DNA of 64,000 bases from Campylobacter sp. RM16192 (GTDB lineage Bacteria > Campylobacterota > Campylobacteria > Campylobacterales > Campylobacteraceae): assembly GCF_004803855.2 (NCBI RefSeq), contig NZ_CP012552.1, positions 1,426,001 through 1,490,000 of the forward strand, given 5' to 3'. How positions within the stretch are numbered: position 1 is the first letter of the stretch; every line of letters begins with the position of its first letter. Positions 57,020 through 64,000 of the stretch are shown one piece after another. Both the position numbers and the translations under genes were made by a program. The notes under the pieces were generated by a model, which was given only the letters and a program-made list of their open reading frames with translations, was not told where the DNA came from and made no database searches.

Positions 57020-58536
57020 AGGATATCCTTTAAAAACTTCGAATGTAAAATCGACAAAAACTTGTCGCTAAGATATTCATTGATCTTTTTATAAGTAGTT
57101 TGATTTTTGATAGCTCGGCTACCTTGATATTCAACATAGGCCATTGCACACCAACTAAGACCTCGCAAGAAAGTCATACCTAGATACTCGTTAAATTTAG
57201 CTCTATCAACAGGCAAAATACGCTCATACTTATCTAGAAAATTTTGCATTTCCTCCAAATCAAGTATGACATCAGTCTTCCAAAATGTAGTGGTTGGGGC
57301 TAGAAAGTGGGCCAAATCCTGCTCTTTTTCTCCAATTATAGGTTTTTCCCAGTCTATGATATAGGATTTTTTGCCTTCGTTTATTAAGAAATTTCCTGAA
57401 TTTAGCTCAGTGTTTATTATACAAGGATCTTTTATCTCACGATCTAGATTAAACCATTTTAATACTTTAATTAATGCTTGCAAAAATTCGCTTACATTTT
57501 GTTTTTTAAAATTTGAGTTAAGATAAATGCTAGACATCTTTTCGCACTCATCCATCATTACTTGTAAAGGTCTTTGTGCGATTATAAAGCTATGCTTGGG
57601 CGGAATTTTAACAGAGTGAATTTTAGCTAGCATACTAGATGCGATATCCAAATCACTATCATATCTTAAAGGACGACCCGGCAAAAACTGCATACTCATC
57701 GCCCCTCGCGGCAAAAACAGATTTGGCGGAAAATATCTAATAGGCTTTGGCGTTACATCTGAAATTTCTAAAATTTTAAGAGCATCATATTCGTACTTAA
57801 TCTGGTTTTTTAAACCAATTTGCGATTTAGTATTTATACGAAATACAAAATTTTCACCTGATTTTTTAAATTTATAGTTTATATTGTATTCGCCGCTTGC
57901 CAAATGCTTTACTGTTTTAACTCCTAAAATATATGCAAAAATATCCTCTTTGGTGTCTATGTCTCGCAAAGCTTTCGTTTTGCAAGTTTTAATTCCAAGC
58001 TCTACAAATTTACTGCATATTCCATAATAAACAGTGTTTCTAACACTATAGTTGGAGCTAAAAATATCATACATATTTTTAATATTTACATCTTGTAGCC
58101 CAAGCAAGCAATACCCTCCGTCAAAGGTTGGTGTAATTACAGCATTGTTTTGAGCAAGCAAATCAAAACATCTACTTATATGCTTAGCACTAATATCTAC
58201 AATGTCACTTCCGATAAGTAAAATTTTTTTAAATCCCAACGATCTTATTTGCTTAAAAGCATTTAACATTTTTTGGGCTAAATCATCGCCGCTTTGAGGA
58301 TAAAATTCATACTCGCTTTTTAGCAAGTTATATAAAATTTCTTTTTTATCTTCAGGTGTGTAAAATACGAATATTTGAGTATTTTTTAGCTTTTTTAACT
58401 CTTCGTTTATATCTAATATTAGTTTTTTATGAAGTTTTACGGTTTGGCTTGGAGTTAAAAAGTCAAGTAGTCTAGTTTTAGTGCGTTTTGGTAATGGAAC
58501 TCTAGTAAAAAATATTAGTGCTTTTTCGGTATTCAT
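57016..58536 (-). CDS. DUF2064 (TIGR04282) transferase fused to an APH-like phosphotransferase domain
   Basis: 506 residues, two domains. Residues 1-200 are the DUF2064 nucleotidyltransferase-like 'transferase 1, rSAM/selenodomain-associated' domain (ALIFFTRVPLPKRTKTRL, LLIGSDIVDIS, TPTFDGGYCLLGL). Residues about 210-500 look like an aminoglycoside/choline-type kinase (FVFRINTKS, SMQFLPGRPLR, YIIDWEKPI). The catalytic HxD...N loop reads NTELNSGN, with Asp and His replaced, so kinase activity is uncertain. Overlaps both neighbours by four bases. Confidence 0.75.
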   Translation of the reverse strand: MNTEKALIFFTRVPLPKRTKTRLLDFLTPSQTVKLHKKLILDINEELKKLKNTQIFVFYTPEDKKEILYNLLKSEYEFYPQSGDDLAQKMLNAFKQIRSLGFKKILLIGSDIVDISAKHISRCFDLLAQNNAVITPTFDGGYCLLGLQDVNIKNMYDIFSSNYSVRNTVYYGICSKFVELGIKTCKTKALRDIDTKEDIFAYILGVKTVKHLASGEYNINYKFKKSGENFVFRINTKSQIGLKNQIKYEYDALKILEISDVTPKPIRYFPPNLFLPRGAMSMQFLPGRPLRYDSDLDIASSMLAKIHSVKIPPKHSFIIAQRPLQVMMDECEKMSSIYLNSNFKKQNVSEFLQALIKVLKWFNLDREIKDPCIINTELNSGNFLINEGKKSYIIDWEKPIIGEKEQDLAHFLAPTTTFWKTDVILDLEEMQNFLDKYERILPVDRAKFNEYLGMTFLRGLSWCAMAYVEYQGSRAIKNQTTYKKINEYLSDKFLSILHSKFLKDIL

Positions 58537-58907
58537 GGCTTATATTTACCAAAACTTACAAATAACACTATTATATTTACTATAGTCAAAATAGTTAAAA
58601 ATCCATATCTAATCTGCCCTATACTTAAAAAATCTAAATAACTCTCTTTGATATTAAAAAATATTAGATTTGGCTTGTTCAGCCAAAATATGAGCAAAAA
58701 CAATAAAACTTCACTAAATATAATGGCAGAAATATTTAAACGTTTTGCAAAAACTCCGTAAATTAGACCCATTAAAGCAAATCCAACAACTACATATCGA
58801 TTATGCACTCTCATTTCAAGCCATATCGACATTGAGATGAGTAGTGTTGCGGTAAGCCCTAAAAGCAAACCGCAAAACGCATAATATGAAATTTTATAAA
58901 CTTTCAC
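58533..58907 (-). CDS. Hypothetical four-span membrane protein
   Basis: 124 residues with four hydrophobic helices (YAFCGLLLGLTATLLISMSI, YVVVGFALMGLIYGVFA, IFSEVLLFLLIFWL, GFLTILTIVNIIVLFVSF). No family recognised. One-base overlap with the YdjY-like gene and four-base overlap with the fusion gene, so an integral part of the operon. Confidence 0.65.
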   Translation of the reverse strand: MKVYKISYYAFCGLLLGLTATLLISMSIWLEMRVHNRYVVVGFALMGLIYGVFAKRLNISAIIFSEVLLFLLIFWLNKPNLIFFNIKESYLDFLSIGQIRYGFLTILTIVNIIVLFVSFGKYKP

Positions 58908-59536
58908 TAATTGGCAACTTTAAAGCTAATGGATACAGGTGTACCATCTTTTGGAAGAACGTTTTTTATTCCTCTAAACTCTACCTCTTTTTTATTTTCA
59001 ACCGCCCCATAAGTATATGAGTGATTTGAAATTATACCTACAGGACAACTGTCTAAGCAAGCGATACAACCGGTATTAAAACTCATTGCAGTAGCCTCAT
59101 TGCCACCAAATCGCATATCAATCAATTTACCGTTACTGTCTTTTATGACTTCATTGATATCATGGTTCTTTGATGCCCCTTCCCATGTAACACTAATAGC
59201 TATCTTATCACCTTCCACATGAGTCTCAGGCCCATTTTTTAAAGTCATATTATTGCCAGGTTTTGCACCTATTTTTATCATTGCCTTATAAAAATCATTT
59301 TGATTAGCCAGTGATGTAAATACGGACTTCTCTCCAAACTTTCCTTGTCCGAAAACGACCGCATGACGAGTGCTTTCTTCAAGATATTTACCATTTACTT
59401 TTGCCAGAATAGTAATGGTCTTACTTGCCTCGTCAACAATCATGGGATTCTTTTCACTTAAATCACCAAATTTTACTTCGCCATTGGCCAAGCAAAATAA
59501 ACCCAAAATAGCCATAAAAACTACTTTCTTAAACAT
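58907..59536 (-). CDS. YdjY-like periplasmic Cys protein
   Basis: 209 residues with a signal peptide (ends near LFCLANG). The segments VNGKYLEESTRHAVVFGQGK and FYKAMIKIGAKPGNNMT match the YdjY domain. A C-terminal GCIACLDSCPVG gives CxxCxxxC, suitable for a metal or redox centre. In E. coli, ydjY lies between two TVP38-family genes; here two such genes are in the same operon. First gene of a tightly packed run to the symporter. Function unknown. Confidence 0.65.
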   Translation of the reverse strand: MFKKVVFMAILGLFCLANGEVKFGDLSEKNPMIVDEASKTITILAKVNGKYLEESTRHAVVFGQGKFGEKSVFTSLANQNDFYKAMIKIGAKPGNNMTLKNGPETHVEGDKIAISVTWEGASKNHDINEVIKDSNGKLIDMRFGGNEATAMSFNTGCIACLDSCPVGIISNHSYTYGAVENKKEVEFRGIKNVLPKDGTPVSISFKVAN

Positions 59537-59687
59537 TGGACACCCCTTATGTGGTAAGTAAAATAAAATTTGTAAAAATCAAGCAGTAAATATAGATTTT
59601 TGCAAATGTAATAAGCGACACGCGCTCTAAATTATTAAAAAAATTATATCAGTGGATATTTTAAATAAAACTTAAAATTAGCTTTTA

Positions 59688-60587
59688 TCAAGTAGTTTTT
59701 GTGCCAAAACAACCGAATCCGTCTCCGCTTACACAAGCAAGACAATGTTCGGCGGTTTTAATCGTTCTATTTAAATTAGTAGCTTTTAAAGCATCGTCCA
59801 AAGAACGTATTTTGGATTCAAGATTAAGTGCGGCATTAAAATCACAATCATAAATTGTTCCGTCAAAAGCCACGTTAATAAGAGTTCTGCACATTACACT
59901 CTGCAAATTTTGCTCTTTAAAATTTTCGACCAAAAGATCAATGTACTCATCATACTCATCAAACCTTTTAAGCATCTTAGCAAAATTTCCTATAGGTAGG
60001 TTGCAAATACACAATAGCTTATTGAAACTAACGTTGTATTTTTTTAGCTCCTCTTTATATTTTGCCTCAAGATCAATTTGGTTTGGCGGCAGATAAGCTC
60101 CATTAGGATTATATATCAAATTTATATTACTAATACCAGCCTTATTTATCAAATTTAATGCTAAAATCTGCTTTTCAAAGCTTCCTTTACCGCGCATAGC
60201 ATCATTAAAATCCTTTTCATAAAAAGGAACAGATGCCATAATAGTAACGTTAAATTTTTTATAAATTTCTATAAATTTTTGATATTGTGGATCCAAAAGT
60301 ATAGTTAAATTTGTGCGAACAAAAATCTCTTTAGCAAAGGGAGTGAATTTAAAGAGTATATACTCTAAATTTTCATTCATCTCAGGTGCACCACCGGTAA
60401 TGTCAAGCTCGCTAAAACCAAATTTTTTGAACACCATCAAAGATTTATCTATAATATCTTTTTCCATCATCTCAGTTCGCTTTGGATGTGCCTCTACATG
60501 ACAGTGGTAACAGCTCATATTACACTTTTTGGTTATATTTAACTGCATAGTTTTTGGGAAGTCAAATTCTATCTGCATTTCATTCAT
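59688..60587 (-). CDS. arsS: ArsS-type radical SAM/Cys-rich protein
   Basis: 299 residues. Radical SAM cluster Cys22-x3-Cys26-x2-Cys29 (CNMSCYHCH), then DITGGAPEMN (SAM-binding) and a Cys-rich C-terminal domain (CICNLPIGNF, VMCRTL, YDCDFNAAL, HCLACVSGDGFGCFG) for auxiliary clusters. This is the family called arsenosugar biosynthesis radical SAM protein ArsS (TIGR04167 with DUF3641). No arsM is in the window, so the arsenic role is doubtful. Tandem TGA TAA stops end it; no Sec insertion signal is obvious. A terminator separates it from the rhodanese gene; 151 bases separate it from the YdjY-like gene. Confidence 0.88.
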   Translation of the reverse strand: MNEMQIEFDFPKTMQLNITKKCNMSCYHCHVEAHPKRTEMMEKDIIDKSLMVFKKFGFSELDITGGAPEMNENLEYILFKFTPFAKEIFVRTNLTILLDPQYQKFIEIYKKFNVTIMASVPFYEKDFNDAMRGKGSFEKQILALNLINKAGISNINLIYNPNGAYLPPNQIDLEAKYKEELKKYNVSFNKLLCICNLPIGNFAKMLKRFDEYDEYIDLLVENFKEQNLQSVMCRTLINVAFDGTIYDCDFNAALNLESKIRSLDDALKATNLNRTIKTAEHCLACVSGDGFGCFGTKTT

Positions 60588-60607
60588 ATTATGACTTGAT
60601 TTTTAAA

Positions 60608-60626
60608 AGGGTCTAGAGCAGACCCT
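60608..60626 (-). terminator. Terminator between rhodanese gene and arsS
   Basis: On the minus strand AGGGTCT and AGACCCT pair around a 5-base loop and are followed by TTTAAAAA. It lies 14 bases past the rhodanese stop and 21 bases before the arsS start. Confidence 0.75.
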
Positions 60627-60639
60627 CATATTATCTTAA

Positions 60640-61350
60640 TTATTTTACTAAATTGTATTTATACTCTTTTGTTCCATCAAGTAAATTTGATGCATCGTAT
60701 CCTTGGGCTGTTAAAGTCTCAACAAGTTTGGCACTTCTATTTCCTGTATAGCAGTGGGCTACTATCTTTTTATCTTTATTGGCCTCTAAAATTGCTTTGT
60801 AGTTTTCTAGTGGCTCTCCATCAGGTATGTTGATAGCTCCTTGTATATGTCCTTCATCATAATCTTTCTTCGCTCTTACATCAATAACTAATAAATTAGG
60901 ATTTGATGATATTTGATTAAATTGATTAGCGTTAATGCTTCCAAATTTATAAAGATCATAGTTATACTGCTTAACTCCCTCGGCATTAATTACTTTAGTA
61001 AAGCCTTTTTCTTTTAATTGCTTCTCTACTTTTCCACTTTTATTTCCAGTGTTGCAATAAACTACTATATCTTTGTTTTGATAACCGTCTAACTCGCTTA
61101 ATCTATTTGCAACTTGGTCAAAAGGGATATTAATTGCATGCTTTAAATGTCCCGCTTTATATTCATCAGCACTTCTAACATCGATAACTAGATATTTTTC
61201 TTTCTCTTTGTTATCAGCTTGAATTTTAGCTAAATCAGCACCACTCATTTTGCCTTCACTGCTTACTTTGTTATCCGAGCAAGCAGTTAAAAGTCCAACC
61301 GCAAAAAGCGCAACGACAACCTTCAAAATTTTGCCAAAAGCAACATTCAT
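60640..61350 (-). CDS. Tandem rhodanese-domain lipoprotein
   Basis: 236 residues. Lipobox LLTAC with Cys24 as lipid site. Two rhodanese domains: VIDVRSADEYKAGHLKHAIN with active loop CNTGNKSGK, and VIDVRAKKDYDEGHIQGAIN with active loop CYTGNRSAK. Both keep the catalytic Cys, so both could transfer sulfur or bind persulfide. AAGGAG ribosome site. A multi-domain rhodanese (ynjE) also accompanies the ydjXYZ genes of E. coli. Confidence 0.9.
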   Translation of the reverse strand: MNVAFGKILKVVVALFAVGLLTACSDNKVSSEGKMSGADLAKIQADNKEKEKYLVIDVRSADEYKAGHLKHAINIPFDQVANRLSELDGYQNKDIVVYCNTGNKSGKVEKQLKEKGFTKVINAEGVKQYNYDLYKFGSINANQFNQISSNPNLLVIDVRAKKDYDEGHIQGAINIPDGEPLENYKAILEANKDKKIVAHCYTGNRSAKLVETLTAQGYDASNLLDGTKEYKYNLVK

Positions 61351-61444
61351 ACTATCTCCTTACGATAAATAAATTTCTATAATAAAAATTTGGTTAAATT
61401 TCACGCTTGTGGGTACAAAGAATATAAAATCGCGCGAATGTTAT

Positions 61445-61458
61445 TTGGCAACTGCCAA
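61445..61458. repeat. Short inverted repeat in the divergent promoter region
   Basis: TTGGCA and TGCCAA separated by two bases, between the divergent rhodanese and metallophosphoesterase-like genes. Possible operator. Confidence 0.35.
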
Positions 61459-61507
61459 CTTATAAATGAGTGATTATATATGAATTAATATTAAATGCAA
61501 ATTAAGC

Positions 61508-61513
61508 TATAAT
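61508..61513 (+). promoter_or_regulatory. -10 box of the metallophosphoesterase-like gene
   Basis: TATAAT 27 bases before the ATG at 61540, in the context GCTATAATTC, with AGGA close to the start codon. Confidence 0.55.
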
Positions 61514-61539
61514 TCAATTTTTACTATTTAGGATTAATT

Positions 61540-62430
61540 ATGACAGGTTGCACAAATGACTATATCATAGAATTTAACGATCAGCCAGAACTTCAAACAG
61601 ATGAACTTTGGATAGCTGGTGGTATGTATGGCAACATTTATGCTATAGAGAAATTGAACGAAGTAGCACTTGGTAAAACAATAGTTTATAATGGAGATTT
61701 GCATTGGTTTGATGCTAGTAAAGAATCCTTTGATAAAGTTGAGGAGTTAAGCAAGGATAGTATTAAACTAAATGGAAATGTGGAAGTAGAGTTGAAAAGA
61801 GTTGAAAATTTAGGTTGCGGGTGCAACTATCCATCTTACGAACAAGAAGTCATAGTAAAAAACGCCGAACTAATCCATGCTAGGCTTAAAAGCATAGGTT
61901 CTGATTTTTCTATATTTGAAGACAGAAAAACAACTATGCATGTAAATGTTGCTGGCGTAAAGGTAGCTATAACTCATGGTGACGAAAAGAGTCTTAATGG
62001 CTGGGGATTTGATCATGAGGTTTTGAAAACAAAAACAAGGCAAGATGAGATATTTAATTGGTTTCAAAAAACAAAATTTGACATTATAGCCACTAGCCAT
62101 ACCTGCAAAGCGGCTGTTTTAAATTTCTCAAACAAAGTAATATTAAACAACGGTTCAGCCGGCATGCCTAATTTTAGTGAATTTGTATCAGGCCTAGTAA
62201 CTAGAATAGCTTCTACTCCAAACGAAAAAGCACTATTTAGATCGAAAATTGGCGATGTGTTTGCGGAGCTTATACTGCTTAAATACAATAAAAAAGAATT
62301 TTTAAGATATTTTGAGGAACTTTGGAGCGAAGACTCGGCAGCCAGTATTAGCTACAAGGCTAGAATTTTAGGATACGGCTGTCCTTTAAGCTATAAAGAT
62401 ATAAATTTTGGCGGCTTTAAGGAAGCTTAG
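61540..62430 (+). CDS. Metallophosphoesterase-like protein with altered motifs
   Basis: 296 residues, calcineurin-like fold by pattern. The five motifs are recognisable but altered: GGMYGN (27-32) where SDxHGN is usual, NGDLHWFD (51-58), GCGCN (92-96) where GNHE is usual, THGDE (145-149), and SHTC (186-189) where GHTH is usual. Several metal ligands are missing and three Cys appear instead, so a different metal or activity is possible. Divergent from the rhodanese gene, at the edge of the radical-SAM cluster. Confidence 0.65.
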   Translation: MTGCTNDYIIEFNDQPELQTDELWIAGGMYGNIYAIEKLNEVALGKTIVYNGDLHWFDASKESFDKVEELSKDSIKLNGNVEVELKRVENLGCGCNYPSYEQEVIVKNAELIHARLKSIGSDFSIFEDRKTTMHVNVAGVKVAITHGDEKSLNGWGFDHEVLKTKTRQDEIFNWFQKTKFDIIATSHTCKAAVLNFSNKVILNNGSAGMPNFSEFVSGLVTRIASTPNEKALFRSKIGDVFAELILLKYNKKEFLRYFEELWSEDSAASISYKARILGYGCPLSYKDINFGGFKEA

Positions 62431-63014
62431 TTGCAAAAATAGATTTTATCTGATACTGGCAATTATCACCATAAAATTCGTCATTATTTTATAAATACAA
62501 TATTTTGTGACTATTTTTTAGAAAGCATGAATCTGGCTGTGCAAATGCCTTTTGAAACTTGCATTGGTTAAAATTTATAATAAACACTGCTTGACAGACA
62601 AGAGTTGGTTAAAAGATTTGCCAATAGTAAAATGATGACCTTCTAAAGCATATTTTACTAGTTTGTTACACTAGCACTCTCTTTAAGAAGCTCATTTTAA
62701 AAGACGTTGTAGAAAAATCTGGCAATATGAGCTAATATATAACAAAGTTGATGTCAAAAAGCTAAAAATCTAAATAATTTTAAAGCTTATCATATTCCTA
62801 ATATTACAAAATTTTAGAGAAAGATAAGAAAAATTCAGTTTAAGTGATTGCATGGATATATATGTTTTACAGAGATTGTTTGAAACTCTATATTTTTCAT
62901 CTAAAAACTATTTATCATATTTGAATATAAAAAACATTAATCATGCCTTCTTGAGATTTACTTAATTTATATATCTATTCATAAATATTCCTATATATTT
63001 TTTGTTATTGAATC
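62431..63014. other. Gene-free stretch, probably decayed
   Basis: 584 A/T-rich bases with stops in all frames. No RNA gene, hairpin cluster or recognisable gene remnant found. It separates the radical-SAM cluster from the relaxase fragment. Confidence 0.5.
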
Positions 63015-64000
63015 TTATAAACTCATTTCATATTGCCTATTTGTAATCTTTGTCTGTACTTCACTAGCAACTTCAGGCAATTCATTCTGTAAAAAGTCTT
63101 TTATAACAGGTATCTTTTTTATGATGCTTGAAAAGAAATTTATTACCTTGGCTTTAAAATACCTTAAAGTGCTTAATTCTTTGCTTTGAGAGATAATAAT
63201 TTGATTCAAATCTTTTTTCTCATCTTCTAATTTCTTTTTTTGTTGAGAAAGTTCTAAATTCCTATCCTTGTAGACTACAAGCTCACACTCTAAACTATCT
63301 GCTTGTATTGCTTTTCCTCTAGTGGCTTTATTTGTTCTTGAAAGTTTTTTATTTCTTGTTCATTTTGCTCTGATTCTTGCTTGAAACACATTGCTTCTGC
63401 TCTAGCCATTGCAGTTTCGCCTTTAATTTCCTTATTTTCTTTTGTTAAAACGTCTATTTGTTTGAATTTTTCCCTAATCTCATCTGCACTACCAAATTCC
63501 TCCTCATTTGTTTTTATTATGCTCTCTAAATTTTCTATTTTTTGCTTTTGCTCATTAATTAAGTTATCTTGATTAAGTAAATTTGCATTTTCTTGAGTAA
63601 GTTTTTCGTTTGTAGCTTTTAGCTTGTCATTAATTTCTAACAAATCTTTATTTTCTTGAAGTATTTCACTATTTTTTAAAAGTTGGGTAGTTAATTCATT
63701 TATCTGCTCTTTTAACTCGACTTCTGAAACAATATAGATTCTGTCTTGAAAAATTTGTAATACTTGTTTTCTTAAAGAGCCGATTAACTTGCCATATTCG
63801 CTCGGATCTAGTTCGTAATACTCATCCACAAAGATATGCTTGCTCTTTGTAACAAATTTAGAGATAGTTTGATTAATTAAATTTGATATTTTTTTGTTCA
63901 ATTCTTGTTCGCTTTTGAACTCGAATTCAACCTGATGCATCTGCTTAAGGTTTTTATGAACACCCTTGCTGCCCTTAACACCCCTGACTGCTATCTGACT
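63015..64000 (-). pseudogene. MobV/Pre-like relaxase C-terminal part, frameshifted and truncated by window edge
   Basis: The minus-strand frame is open from the window end: RGVKGSKGVHKNLKQMHQ resembles the segment after the catalytic domain of MobV (Pre/Mob) relaxases, followed by long coiled coil (residues of the ATG at 63940 onward). It stops at 63290, but the frame shifted by one base continues the coiled coil (IQADSLECELVVYKDRNLEL) to 63015. One missing A in the A4 run at 63312-63315 would join them. Plasmid-type mobilisation function. Confidence 0.5.

Noticed and set aside
59688..60587. Selenocysteine in the ArsS-type protein
   Set aside because: The UGA found is at the very end and followed at once by UAA; no SECIS-like hairpin is evident and the protein is already full length.
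53682..60587. Arsenosugar biosynthesis as the function of the cluster
   Set aside because: No arsM or other arsenic gene is in the window and the neighbours fit the broader rSAM-associated set; kept only as an alternative.

Overview
The window is AT-rich chromosomal DNA from a Campylobacter (Campylobacterota). The evidence is the gene order tuf-rpmG-secE-nusG-rplKAJL-rpoBC ... rpsL-rpsG-fusA, the hemB/argF/DUF2603/hemN block divergent from ribA-rsmG, the alr/pgp2 block, and the PCuAC/Sco trio, all in arrangements typical of that genus. I cannot fix the species. One end starts inside an iron(III)-type ABC permease gene and the other ends inside a plasmid-type relaxase gene.

Layout. 1-2.1 kb: ABC permease (partial), its ATPase and a small lipoprotein. 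2.1-19.4 kb: translation and transcription core on the minus strand (fusA, rpsG, rpsL, rpoC, rpoB, ribosomal proteins, nusG, secE, rpmG, tuf) with six tRNA genes. 19.4-28.8 kb: a compact seven-gene minus-strand operon encoding a type I secretion machine plus LapD-like c-di-GMP receptor and LapG-like periplasmic protease, i.e. a Lap-type adhesin display and release system whose adhesin is not in the window. 28.8-40.8 kb: housekeeping genes for haem, arginine, riboflavin, peptidoglycan shape, copper handling and HtpX. 41.2-45.6 kb: a dicarboxylate carrier and M3 peptidase with clearly more GC-rich codon use than their neighbours, then a YjiH/YjiG membrane pair. 45.8-46.9 kb: a membrane diguanylate cyclase.

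47-64 kb is accessory DNA. It opens with what looks like the 3' end of a tRNA-Asn gene (an att remnant), phased short repeats, a tyrosine integrase, a HigBA toxin-antitoxin pair, a decayed fragment of a second integrase, a HipA-like kinase fused to a winged-helix domain, and a cluster of five hairpins. Next comes a large minus-strand cluster: Na+/solute symporter, C_GCAxxG_C_C protein, Fe-S/CCG oxidoreductase, family-2 glycosyltransferase, two TVP38/TMEM64 proteins, a two-domain nucleotidyltransferase-like/phosphotransferase fusion, a YdjY-like Cys protein, an ArsS-type radical SAM protein and a double rhodanese lipoprotein, with a divergent metallophosphoesterase-like gene. This set matches the poorly understood 'rSAM/selenodomain-associated' gene neighbourhood and has no ArsM, so a plain arsenosugar role is doubtful. 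The last kilobase carries a frameshifted MobV-like relaxase. Because the tRNA fragment is at the left and no intact tRNA-Asn lies to its right within the window, the stretch from 47.8 kb to beyond the window end could be one integrative, mobilizable element carrying the radical-SAM cluster as cargo. That is inference.
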